This document shows, one piece after another, positions 7,811 through 15,473 of a stretch of 44,412 nucleotides of DNA (the stretch's first letter is position 1; each line of letters starts with the position of its first letter). A program made the translations under genes and the position numbers. The DNA lies in the NCBI GenBank assembly GCA_022451235.1, contig JAKUOA010000006.1, forward strand, positions 1 through 44,412, in the 5' to 3' direction. Source of the stretch: Candidatus Thalassarchaeum sp. (lineage in GTDB: Archaea > Thermoplasmatota > Poseidoniia > Poseidoniales > Thalassarchaeaceae). Under the pieces are notes generated by a model, which saw only the letters and a list, made by a program, of their open reading frames with translations, made no database searches and was not told where the DNA came from.

Positions 7811-8767
7811 ATGAGCGAGATGTGGGTTGAGCGACACCGACCGCAGACGGTCGCAGACATCAAAGGCCAGAAAGCGGTTGTCGATAGGCTTGTGGCTTAT
7901 TCACAAAAACAAACCTTCCCTCACCTACTTTTCGCCGGTCCTCCTGGTACTGGAAAGACGACTGCTGCTCTTGCATTGACCCGTGATGTGTTCGGTGAAA
8001 GTTACCGAATGAATCTGCTGGAAATGAACGCAAGCGATGAGCGTAAATTAGAATCGATTCGAACCAAAGTCAAGGGCTTTGCAAAAACGGCTCCAGTCCC
8101 TGGAACTTCGTTCAAGGTAATTTTTCTTGACGAAGCCGACGCTTTGACTCCTGACGCTCAAGGGGCACTTCGTAGAATTATGGAGCAACATTCCCAGACG
8201 TGCCGATTCATTCTTTCCTGTAATTATTCATCGAAGATAATCGAGGCGATTCAATCTCGTTGCGCAGTATTCAGGTTCCGTCCACTCGCCGAAGATCAAG
8301 TCGATGAGATGATTCGCAGTGTAGCATCCTCGGAGGATATCACCTTGGAAGACGAGGCTGCTGAGGCGATTGTTCACGTCAGTTTGGGCGACCTGAGGAA
8401 AGCGATTACTGCTCTACAGGTTGCCGCTTCGCTTTCGTCAACTGTGACTCGCGATCTAATTTACGAAACCACTGCAACAGCCCCTCCAGAGGAGCTGCAT
8501 GGTTACTTACTCGCCTGCAAGGAAGATGGATTCCAACCAGCTCGTCGAAGACTCAAGGGGCTGTTGGATAAGTACGGATTAGCAGGTACTGATATGGTCA
8601 ATCAATTGCATAGAGGATTGGGAGAAGTTGCCTTCCTTGATGAAAAGCAAAAGTTGGCTGTTACAGAAGCTATGGCTGAGACAGATTTTCGGATGGTCGA
8701 GGGTGGTGGAGAGGCATTACAACTCGACGCAATGACTGCAACGATTTGTTCCCTAATCGGCAATTAA
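7811..8767 (+). CDS. rfcS: Replication factor C small subunit (clamp loader)
   Basis: The 318-residue AAA+ protein matches archaeal RFC small subunit throughout: the N-terminal WVERHRPQTVADIKGQ, Walker A GPPGTGKTT with Lys49, Walker B FLDEADALT near residue 105, and the IEAIQSRCAVFRFRP segment with the SRC trans-acting motif. The C-terminal helical collar follows without an intein. It loads the PCNA clamp onto primed DNA together with the large subunit, which is not in this window. GAGG about 8 bases before the ATG supports the start. The gene ends just before a convergent operon at 8775. Confidence 0.96.
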   Translation: MSEMWVERHRPQTVADIKGQKAVVDRLVAYSQKQTFPHLLFAGPPGTGKTTAALALTRDVFGESYRMNLLEMNASDERKLESIRTKVKGFAKTAPVPGTSFKVIFLDEADALTPDAQGALRRIMEQHSQTCRFILSCNYSSKIIEAIQSRCAVFRFRPLAEDQVDEMIRSVASSEDITLEDEAAEAIVHVSLGDLRKAITALQVAASLSSTVTRDLIYETTATAPPEELHGYLLACKEDGFQPARRRLKGLLDKYGLAGTDMVNQLHRGLGEVAFLDEKQKLAVTEAMAETDFRMVEGGGEALQLDAMTATICSLIGN

Positions 8768-8774
8768 GATTCTA

Positions 8775-9599
8775 TCAAGAGCCAGTCCACTCGTCATACA
8801 TTGTATCCCATTCTTTTTCTCCGTTAAGTCCACTAAATGTTCCAGAAAAATTGTGAGCTACGGTTGGAATTATTTTCCCTCCGATGTTTAATGCTCCACT
8901 ATGACAACCTTTGCCAATTGTTTTCATCGGTTGAAACTCATCTATTCCATATAATTCTTCAAAAATAACTCTTGGTTTTTTTCCATTAAGTTGGATAAAT
9001 TTGGGTTGAATTAATTGGACAACCTCTTCGAACACCGACCTATAGTCTAGGAACATATCTTCAGAAGAATATGCATCTAGAAGAGAATCTAAATCCATTT
9101 CATCGGTTTTTGAAAACCAAGGCACTGCATCCATTGATTGTACATGATTTATCCACGGATTTTCTACACCATACCAATGTTTACGGAACATTTTTCCAGG
9201 AAAAGTGTAGTGTTTACCATACTTCATTCCATTTGTGAAGTATTTTCTCCTTTGACTAACATATTCTTCAAATGCTGATTCGTCTCCTGAATGAAATCTA
9301 TTGATAGAAGAAATCGATGGCCCGAACTCCTTGTGATTTGGCGGAATAGTGGAGTCTTGGAAACGTGGATTGATTCCAATGAATAGTGTACTATCTCCTC
9401 TTACTTTGGCCCATGGATCACCTGTAAATGGAATTGGAGGTATGTCATTTCGTAAATCCGCAGTTAGCTTATTTTTGTTTGAAACATTGTTATTCAACCA
9501 CAGTACATCGTCTCGGTAATTTCTAGCCATAAAATTCCGAGTGGCATGGTACAGTCCATCTCTTGGAGTACTCATCAAACGCTGAGAAGATGTCGACAT
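8775..9599 (-). CDS. Hypothetical protein, possibly of the uracil-DNA glycosylase superfamily
   Basis: No firm family assignment. Visible features fit a UDG-like alpha/beta fold: LFIGINPRF (compare motif 1, GxNP) near residue 90, MDAVPW mid-protein (compare the xxVPW segment), a FIQLNGKK strand, and a late AHNFSGTFSGLN segment where UDGs place the HPS leucine loop. The catalytic acid is not obvious. Length is 274 residues from the ATG at 9599; an ATG nine residues later is also possible. It starts 10 bases after the membrane protein gene upstream, so the two are probably co-transcribed. It is AT-richer than its neighbours, which may indicate recent acquisition. Confidence 0.5.
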   Translation of the reverse strand: MSTSSQRLMSTPRDGLYHATRNFMARNYRDDVLWLNNNVSNKNKLTADLRNDIPPIPFTGDPWAKVRGDSTLFIGINPRFQDSTIPPNHKEFGPSISSINRFHSGDESAFEEYVSQRRKYFTNGMKYGKHYTFPGKMFRKHWYGVENPWINHVQSMDAVPWFSKTDEMDLDSLLDAYSSEDMFLDYRSVFEEVVQLIQPKFIQLNGKKPRVIFEELYGIDEFQPMKTIGKGCHSGALNIGGKIIPTVAHNFSGTFSGLNGEKEWDTMYDEWTGS

Positions 9600-9608
9600 C
9601 AAATAGAT

Positions 9609-10496
9609 TCAGGCGGTCGCAACTGTGACTACGGCAATCCTGTAGGTCCTTTCCCAGACATTCTCTTCCCAAGGATCCCCTACTTCACTCAAACGAACTT
9701 TGATTTCATATTGACCGGGAGTAAGACTTCCCAAATCCCATGCTAAGCCAATATCCTCTGAGTGTTTGATAACCACCGGATTACCCAATTTATCAACACT
9801 AACCCATGAATTGTTCACCGAGTCGAAAGTAGCCCTAGCTTCGGTTAAATCTGATGCAGTACCATTTGCAAGTTCGTCAACGAACGCTCCGTATTTCCAA
9901 AAACTGACTTGCACAGTCGCGTTTTCTGCGTCCACATTGTCCCTTACTGCCATTCCTAGCACAACATCAACGGTTCCTTGATTCAAGGCAATTGTGTAGG
10001 TTCCATCTATCCATCCTACGTACTCAATAGAATCTGTATTCTGGACATCTATTCCATCAGCAAGCGTTGGTGGGGCAATATCAGCAAGTGGTGGGTTAAC
10101 CAAGAGGAATGAGATTGCTAACCAAGAGAAAATGTACAGAAAACTTGCTCTAAACCAGTTTCCTCCATCATAACGGTCTGACCATTTGTTTGGAATCAAT
10201 AACTTGTGCATGGTTGGGAGAATTACAACTAGAGATAATGGAAGCACCCAAAGAATTGCTTCAGGTTCGCTTAACGTCGGCATTACTACGTATCTCATTA
10301 TGAGACCCATTGTCAATCCGAATACAATCACTAACCACATGGAAAAAGCATCTGCTTTTTCTTTCTCGAATGCTTCTTCAGGTTCGAATGGCTCAATTTT
10401 TCGGCTCTTCACTTCCTCTTTTTTCGAATCCGAGCCCTTTGGGCGTTTCTTACCCGAATATGCGCTTGCGCGCAGGGCGGAATCGACGTCGACCAC
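9609..10496 (-). CDS. Membrane protein with extracytoplasmic Ig-like domain, unknown function
   Basis: The N-terminus (about 1-50) is charged and rich in Lys/Glu, suggesting a cytoplasmic tail. Three hydrophobic helices follow at about residues 52-70, 82-98 and 115-135. From about 150 on, the sequence is a beta-rich soluble region ending in SLTPGQYEIKVRLSEVG, typical of an Ig-like or CARDB-like domain. No enzyme motif was recognised. The start is a GTG at 10496 without a clear ribosome binding site. It shares a transcript with the possible UDG-like gene and is divergent from the MFS carrier. Confidence 0.65.
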   Translation of the reverse strand: MVDVDSALRASAYSGKKRPKGSDSKKEEVKSRKIEPFEPEEAFEKEKADAFSMWLVIVFGLTMGLIMRYVVMPTLSEPEAILWVLPLSLVVILPTMHKLLIPNKWSDRYDGGNWFRASFLYIFSWLAISFLLVNPPLADIAPPTLADGIDVQNTDSIEYVGWIDGTYTIALNQGTVDVVLGMAVRDNVDAENATVQVSFWKYGAFVDELANGTASDLTEARATFDSVNNSWVSVDKLGNPVVIKHSEDIGLAWDLGSLTPGQYEIKVRLSEVGDPWEENVWERTYRIAVVTVATA

Positions 10497-10600
10497 GAAT
10501 GTCGGAAGCCCCGCTATTCATCAAGGGTATGGACGGCACCGGTTGATTCTCAAATCCCAAAATTAGCAATAACGATATGCAGTACATCACATGACGGTAC

Positions 10601-11857
10601 ATGGAAAACCGGCCGCGACTGATTACACCAGTATTGGTCGTCGGCTGTCTAATCGTTCTGGTTGGCTTCGCGATTAGAGCCTCCTTCGGAGTATTCCAGA
10701 TCCCAATTCAAGAGGAGTTCGACTGGCCTAGAGCGGAGTTCAGCCTAGCAATCGCAATCCAAAACTTGGCTTGGGGGTTCGGTGCCCCGTTCTTTGGTGC
10801 ATTCGCTGAAAAAATAGGTGACAGAAAGGCGATCATCCTCGGAGCCGTTCTCTATGCCATAGGTCTAGTTTTGACTACAGGAGCGACTTCACCATTAGCC
10901 ATTCAATTCTACGAAATCCTCGTAGGATTCGGTATCGCAGGCACAGGATTCGGAGTGATTCTAGCCGTTGTTGGTAGAGCCAGTGCCCCCGAGCATCGTT
11001 CGATGAGTCTAGCCATTGCCACCGCGGCTGGGTCGGCTGGTCAGATAGTAGGGCCGATGGTTGCCGTAATTCTTCTCGAAAGCATGGCTTGGCAATCGGT
11101 ATTCATGATATTCGCCGCGTCAATTCTTGCAGTTTTACTTCTTCTTCCATTCATGCGCGCACCTGAGCGTGCGGCTAAGGAAGAGATCGAGGAAACTCTC
11201 GGAGAAATACTCAGAATCGCCCTCAAGGATCCGTCTTACATGATGATTTTCGTTGGCTTCTTTTCCTGTGGTTATCAATTGGCTTTCATCACCGCACACT
11301 TCCCTGCATTAGTAACAGAGATGACATTCGCTGAATCGATAGAGAGCAGTGGTTGGTGCGGCGACCTCGGAATCGATTCAACTGCCGCACTTGGTGGATT
11401 AGCGATTTCAGTAATTGGAGCGGCCAATATACTCGGAACTCTGTTAGCCGGTTGGGCCGGCAATAGATACGGAAAGAAGTGGCTCCTATCTGGGATTTAT
11501 GCCGGTCGTTCAATCGCTGCAGCTTGGTTCATAATGACTCCAATTACAGCCAATACTGTGATTATTTTCTCCTTCGCAATGGGCTTCCTTTGGCTTGCAA
11601 CTGTACCATTGACCAGCGGCTTAGTAGCACATATTTACGGGCTAAAGTACATGGCAACTCTGTATGGCATAGTCTTCTTTTCACACCAATTAGGAAGTTT
11701 CGTTGGAGTATATCTTGGTGGAGTATTGTATGACATGTCAAATAGTTACACAACGGTTTGGTGGATAGGAATAGCAGTAGGTGTTTTCTCCTCGCTAATC
11801 CATTTACCCGTGAAGGAAGAATTCAGACTAACGAAGCCCGAACCGTCCCCTGCATGA
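10601..11857 (+). CDS. Major facilitator superfamily transporter
   Basis: The 418-residue protein shows twelve hydrophobic segments in two halves joined by a charged loop near residue 200 (RAPERAAKEEIEETL). The loop between helices 2 and 3 reads FAEKIGDRKAIILG, a clear MFS motif A. The first helix (RASFGVFQIPIQEEF) and overall layout resemble the oxalate/formate and monocarboxylate carrier branch, so a small organic anion is a plausible substrate (inference). A Cys- and Gly-containing insertion (SSGWCGDLGIDST) lies between helices 7 and 8. No ribosome binding site is seen, but an AT-rich box lies about 25-30 bases upstream, compatible with leaderless translation. Confidence 0.88.
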   Translation: MENRPRLITPVLVVGCLIVLVGFAIRASFGVFQIPIQEEFDWPRAEFSLAIAIQNLAWGFGAPFFGAFAEKIGDRKAIILGAVLYAIGLVLTTGATSPLAIQFYEILVGFGIAGTGFGVILAVVGRASAPEHRSMSLAIATAAGSAGQIVGPMVAVILLESMAWQSVFMIFAASILAVLLLLPFMRAPERAAKEEIEETLGEILRIALKDPSYMMIFVGFFSCGYQLAFITAHFPALVTEMTFAESIESSGWCGDLGIDSTAALGGLAISVIGAANILGTLLAGWAGNRYGKKWLLSGIYAGRSIAAAWFIMTPITANTVIIFSFAMGFLWLATVPLTSGLVAHIYGLKYMATLYGIVFFSHQLGSFVGVYLGGVLYDMSNSYTTVWWIGIAVGVFSSLIHLPVKEEFRLTKPEPSPA

Positions 11858-11898
11858 CTGTAATGCTCAAATGGGGTAGTCAGTTGGAGCGAGATATT

Positions 11899-12047
11899 GC
11901 CGGGGTGGCGTAGTTGGTAGCGCGTCGGACTCATAGGGTACAGATGACGGGAATTTTCCTGTCGTCACGATCGATGAGCGCACAAGCCTAACCGAAAATG
12001 TCTGAGACATCCGAAGGTCGCGGGTTCAAGTCCCGCTCCCGGCACCA
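11899..12047 (+). tRNA. tRNA-Met (CAT, elongator), intron-containing, CCA encoded
   Basis: The acceptor stem pairs GCCGGGG with TCCCGGC, followed by discriminator A and an encoded CCA. The anticodon stem is TCGGA/TCCGA with CAT at 11932-11934, and the T arm is GCGGG TTCAAGT CCCGC. The mature molecule is 76 bases after removal of a 73-base intron between positions 37 and 38. The stem lacks the three G-C pairs of archaeal initiator tRNA and the acceptor begins GCCGGGG as in archaeal elongator tRNA-Met, so initiator and tRNA-Ile2 are less likely. A T-tract at 12064-12071 lies just downstream. Confidence 0.95.
11936..12008 (+). other. Archaeal tRNA intron with canonical bulge-helix-bulge splice sites
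   Basis: The exon bases CTCA (11930-11933) pair with intron TGAG (12003-12006) to form the 4-bp central helix. The 5' bulge TAG (11934-11936) is cut after A11935, and the 3' bulge ACA (12007-12009) after C12008. The inner helix GGTA/TGTC follows, and a 9-bp hairpin with an AATTTT loop (GATGACGGG with CCTGTCGTC) fills the intron's first half. This is the standard substrate for archaeal splicing endonuclease at the 37/38 position. The intron has no open reading frame of its own. Confidence 0.92.
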
Positions 12048-12063
12048 AATATCTTTTCTGAGA

Positions 12064-12071
12064 TTTTTTTT
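12064..12071 (+). terminator. T-tract terminator after tRNA-Met
   Basis: Eight consecutive T residues lie 17 bases past the tRNA 3' end, preceded by another T-rich stretch (atcttttc). Oligo-T on the coding strand is the usual archaeal termination signal. Confidence 0.6.
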
Positions 12072-12108
12072 CCGGAATCGACAAATCACAAAGCCACCTC
12101 CCAGGCTC

Positions 12109-12450
12109 GTGCAGGAGTATTCGATTTCCGAATGGGAAAACCTCAGTGGAGCATTCGAGAGAATGTTTGATCAGCTTGGAGAAGTCAAAGTCACTGAGTC
12201 TTCCTTGGAGTTCACATCATTCGCCTCAGATGTTGCAACAGGAATATCTCTCACGCGGGAAGGAGCCATGCTCGCAAACATGCCGCTTCATGGAATCGAT
12301 TCCAAATTTGACAGAGTTGTAATTGACAAACCGATGGAGAGTATGAGGATGCTCGGCTCAAATCTAGACTATACTTACAGGGTACCTCCTGCAATACTCA
12401 GGAGGCGTCGCAAGTTCAAAGGTCTCAGAAGTCTATGGCCACTGAGATGA
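12109..12450 (+). CDS. Small conserved-looking protein of unknown function
   Basis: From the GTG at 12109 the product is 113 residues. It begins with a helix (EWENLSGAFERMFDQL), has a strand-rich centre including SSLEFTS and GISLTREG, and ends in a strongly basic tail (AILRRRRKFKGLRSLW), which could bind nucleic acid. The frame is open further upstream into the tRNA-Met gene, so the longer version is an artefact; the T-tract at 12064-12071 also separates them. A GTG start with the AGG before it is the best available choice. No family was recognised. Confidence 0.55.
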   Translation: MQEYSISEWENLSGAFERMFDQLGEVKVTESSLEFTSFASDVATGISLTREGAMLANMPLHGIDSKFDRVVIDKPMESMRMLGSNLDYTYRVPPAILRRRRKFKGLRSLWPLR

Positions 12451-12479
12451 TTGATTCTCTAACCAAGAATTGAAAACAG

Positions 12480-13763
12480 TCACTCGTAAGCCCATTCGCC
12501 GTTTCTCATTACTGGAATTCTGTCACCATCTTGGGTGACTCCATCTATATCTAATTCTCCAGAACCAATCATCCAATCTACGTGGATGTTTGACGAATTT
12601 CCGCCTGCGGCAACAACTGCTTCTGGATCCTTACCGATATCTCCCTTGAAGCACTTCGAGTAACACTGACCTAATGCGATGTGGCAGGATGCATTCTCAT
12701 CGTAGAGCGTATTGTAGAATAGTAGTCCAGAAGCACTGATTGGAGATGAGTGAGGTACCAAAGCAACCTCGCCGAGTTTTCTTGCTCCTTCATCGGTGTC
12801 AATCAATTGTAGGAAAACTTCCTCGCCAATATCTGCTTTAGCTTCGACAATCTTTCCTTCCTCAAATCGAACTTCAATTCCATCGATTAGTGTGCCTCTA
12901 TGAACCAGTGGTTTGGAAGCACGAACTGTACCGTTTACTCGATCAGCGTGAGGGGTTGTGAAGACTTCCTCGGTCGGAATATTTGGAGTGCATGTAATTC
13001 CATTTCGTGATGTGCTGGCTCCACCCTTCCATGCGTGGCCATCTGCTAGACCAAGCGTTAGATCAGTTCCTGGTGCGGTGTAATGTAGGGAGTGGAAATT
13101 TTGTTCATTCATCCATTCCTGACGTGCGGTCAATGTTGCTTGGTGTTCTTTCCATGCAGCGATTGGGTCGTCATTATCAACTCTTGAAATTGAGAAAATG
13201 GCTTCTGCTAAAGCGGCTACTGCCTCGTCATCACTCTTGTCAGGGAAGACTTGCTTCGCCCATGCAAGACCAGGGTAAGATACGATATTCCAATTGGTCA
13301 CGAAATTAGTAATTGGCTCCATCGCTGGCTTAGCGGCCATTGACATCGATTTTCCTGCTCTTGCGACTCGAGCAGGGTCCTGCTCAGCCAGAAGTAGAGG
13401 GTTAGCGGCTGATACAGCAAGCCTTGCAGTATTGTCGTTGTAGGCTTCTCCCATCGCCTTGAACATCCAATCTGGAGCACGGTCAAGACTCTCATCGGTA
13501 GCGTGCTCATATCGGGTGAGTTGTAACTCATCATCGCTCAAAATTGTAGAGACAACTCCGGCTTCATTCTTGTAGGCTTCAGCAGAAATTCTGCGGATTA
13601 GAGGTAGGGCCTCAACCGGTCCTGTGATGATCAGATCTTGTCCCGGTTGTAGGTTAAGTCCGACACGGATTGCTACCATTGCTAAGCGGTCTAACATATT
13701 CGCATCGAAGGGGAGGTCTTCATCAGGTAGAATGTTCATATTGCTTCGATTGTAAAGTCCCAT
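12480..13763 (-). CDS. M29-family metallo-aminopeptidase (aminopeptidase T/PepS-like)
   Basis: The 427-residue protein carries the dinuclear-metal signature of family M29 in order: NIPTEEVFTTPH with metal-binding Glu and His, GEVALVPHSSPIS, FYNTLYDENASCHIALG with a ligand in the DENASCH stretch, and HVDWMIG with the last His/Asp pair. The N-terminal half has the expected DLIITGPVEALPL Rossmann-like segment. These enzymes remove N-terminal residues from peptides in the cytoplasm, consistent with a peptide-using heterotroph. AAGGG ahead of the ATG at 13763 supports the start; another Met eight residues in is possible. It follows the peroxiredoxin-like gene on the same strand with 34 bases between. 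Confidence 0.92.
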   Translation of the reverse strand: MGLYNRSNMNILPDEDLPFDANMLDRLAMVAIRVGLNLQPGQDLIITGPVEALPLIRRISAEAYKNEAGVVSTILSDDELQLTRYEHATDESLDRAPDWMFKAMGEAYNDNTARLAVSAANPLLLAEQDPARVARAGKSMSMAAKPAMEPITNFVTNWNIVSYPGLAWAKQVFPDKSDDEAVAALAEAIFSISRVDNDDPIAAWKEHQATLTARQEWMNEQNFHSLHYTAPGTDLTLGLADGHAWKGGASTSRNGITCTPNIPTEEVFTTPHADRVNGTVRASKPLVHRGTLIDGIEVRFEEGKIVEAKADIGEEVFLQLIDTDEGARKLGEVALVPHSSPISASGLLFYNTLYDENASCHIALGQCYSKCFKGDIGKDPEAVVAAGGNSSNIHVDWMIGSGELDIDGVTQDGDRIPVMRNGEWAYE

Positions 13764-13797
13764 AATAACCCTTCATCGTGAAGAGTTACTTCTGTAA

Positions 13798-14340
13798 TTA
13801 TTGATCCTTTGCAAATGAAATAAGTCTGTCAATTGGAATATGGTCTACTGTGTCCTTGCAATAGTGTGCCTCGACAACATTTCCATCTTCCCCAATCAAA
13901 ATATCAACAGGTATTGTTGACATTTTTGAAATTGAAAATGTCATGGGAACATATCCTTTGAGAGTTGCTTGCATAAATGTCAGTGGAGAACGCATTGCAC
14001 CCCACATGAATTTCCCTAAAGACTTGGTAACTCCATTGTTTTCGAAATGTTCGTAGGTCTCATCAGCAACGATTGTGAATGGTATGTTTCTCTTACCCAT
14101 TCGCTTTGTTAGCTCGTCGATATTTGCATCGAAAACTCCCACCATCACCGTATCCTCAGGAAATTCGTTCCAGCGCTTCATTAATCTATCAATTCTGATG
14201 TTGCAAAATGGACAAGAAGAGAATCGGAAAAATGTGAAAATCACCCTTTTTCCTTTCATAGACTCCATTTCAAAGGTGGTTCCATCAATTGCGGGTAATG
14301 AGATATTTGGAGCAGGGTCTCCAGTCTGTAATCTGGGCAT
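13798..14340 (-). CDS. Peroxiredoxin/AhpC-TSA family thioredoxin-fold protein
   Basis: The 180-residue protein has the AhpC/TSA layout: GDPAPNISLPAIDG at the N-terminus, GKRVIFTFFRFSSCPFC with the active Cys pair near residues 43-46, and DILIGEDGNVVEAHY in the C-terminal strand. The CPFC arrangement differs from the classic PxxxTxxC peroxidatic motif and looks more like a thioredoxin-type CxxC, so the protein may be a thiol oxidoreductase rather than a true peroxidase. It is the first gene of a two-gene unit with the aminopeptidase. No clear ribosome binding site precedes the ATG. Confidence 0.8.
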   Translation of the reverse strand: MPRLQTGDPAPNISLPAIDGTTFEMESMKGKRVIFTFFRFSSCPFCNIRIDRLMKRWNEFPEDTVMVGVFDANIDELTKRMGKRNIPFTIVADETYEHFENNGVTKSLGKFMWGAMRSPLTFMQATLKGYVPMTFSISKMSTIPVDILIGEDGNVVEAHYCKDTVDHIPIDRLISFAKDQ

Positions 14341-14400
14341 GTGAAATCCATTGAGCGATAGTCCATTAATCTGACCTACACAGTCGATGAATCCGAATTC

Positions 14401-15366
14401 TCATTCTTCAGGTTCAAGGTCTTTGGAAAATTGAGACAGGAATTCCCAAGCTATTCCGTTGGTATCCACAGTGCCACCATTACCAGGGAATATGTCGTAG
14501 CTTTCCTCATACGGATTGTGATCTGCTGCGTATATGGTAACTAGAGAAGCGACTGTATTGTTTGCACAGTTTGTGTATGATTGAACGGAATAGAAAACGG
14601 TCGGTGAGTGTGAATCAGGTGTCTTATCCTCGCACCCGTTCATTTGCCCCCATTGTTGTAGATTTTGGAGTGCTCCATGTTTTTGGGCATCCATATTGGG
14701 AAGATGAATAGCATCGTTAGAATACAGAATTATCTGGTCCTCCAATCCATGGATTTCCATGATTGGTATTGGAGAATATTGTGGACTTGGGTCGTCTAGG
14801 AGGTAGTAAGACATGCAAGCGATTGCAGCGAAAACATCGCTGTGATCGTTAGCTAATTTTTGGCTCAAAGAACAACCATTTGACCATCCAGTAAGGTATA
14901 TTCTGCTCTCGTCAATTGAGTGGTTGAATACTACTCTATCGATGATTTCCAAGATTAATCCAGTATCATTCAATCCAAGTTCACCCGCTGTACTACAACA
15001 GTATCCTGAATTCCAAGAGTTATCGTATCCTTGAGGCCAAACTCCGATGAAGCCGTTTTCCTCAGCAAGGTCATCAAATTCTGAAAGATCGCGTTGATTT
15101 TGCATTGTGAGAGTGTTACCATGCAAATCGATAACCATCGGAACTTCTTGTGACAAATCTACGGTCTTGGGAACGAAAACATTCCAGCATCTCTCCATGT
15201 CTTCATGGTCCATGCATTCGATGTAATCCATACCTTGGAAGTCATCGACAGTAGGCATGTCGCTAGCTCCATCATCCGAGCCACCATCGCCTCCAGCGAT
15301 GCACCCACTGAAGGTTACCACCAGCAGCAGCAGCGAGAATAGAGAGGCAACAGCCCTCCTTTGCAT
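14401..15366 (-). CDS. Secreted lipoprotein esterase, PHB depolymerase/LpqC-like alpha/beta hydrolase
   Basis: A signal peptide ends in the lipobox FSGC (Cys22), followed by a Gly/Asp-rich linker, so the enzyme should be anchored outside the membrane. The core matches the poly(3-hydroxybutyrate) depolymerase/feruloyl esterase family: VPMVIDLHGN (oxyanion region), NGFIGVWPQGYDNSWN, GWSNGCSLSQKLA with the nucleophile Ser, PIPIMEIHGLEDQI with the acid, and a late ADHNPY with the His. Many Cys residues (YCCS, NGC, ANC) could form disulfides. The exact ester substrate is not readable. Its start is divergent from the helicase gene, with 107 bases between. Confidence 0.83.
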   Translation of the reverse strand: MQRRAVASLFSLLLLVVTFSGCIAGGDGGSDDGASDMPTVDDFQGMDYIECMDHEDMERCWNVFVPKTVDLSQEVPMVIDLHGNTLTMQNQRDLSEFDDLAEENGFIGVWPQGYDNSWNSGYCCSTAGELGLNDTGLILEIIDRVVFNHSIDESRIYLTGWSNGCSLSQKLANDHSDVFAAIACMSYYLLDDPSPQYSPIPIMEIHGLEDQIILYSNDAIHLPNMDAQKHGALQNLQQWGQMNGCEDKTPDSHSPTVFYSVQSYTNCANNTVASLVTIYAADHNPYEESYDIFPGNGGTVDTNGIAWEFLSQFSKDLEPEE

Positions 15367-15422
15367 ATCTCGCGGATTGGGTGCTCAGCGATTAATTTTG
15401 AGTCGTCGCCAATAGAATACTT

Positions 15423-15445
15423 ACTCTCCATACTAAATAGAGAGT
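15423..15445 (+). promoter_or_regulatory. Inverted repeat around a TATA-like box ahead of the DEAD-box helicase
   Basis: ACTCTC (15423-15428) and GAGAGT (15440-15445) form a perfect 6-bp inverted repeat around the AT-rich sequence TACTAAATA. The centre lies about 40 bases before the helicase start codon, the position expected for a promoter with a short leader. A regulator could bind here; a chance repeat is also possible. Confidence 0.35.
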
Positions 15446-15473
15446 GCATCGCGCCTCGGCTTAGAGGATAGAG

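Noticed and set aside
11899-12047. Assignment as initiator tRNA-Met or tRNA-Ile2 (CAT)
   Set aside because: The anticodon stem lacks the initiator's G-C triplet and the acceptor stem fits archaeal elongator tRNA-Met.
11998-12108. Reading frame upstream of the 113-residue gene, continuing into tRNA-Met
   Set aside because: It reads through the tRNA 3' exon and the T-tract terminator, so the start is placed at the GTG at 12109.
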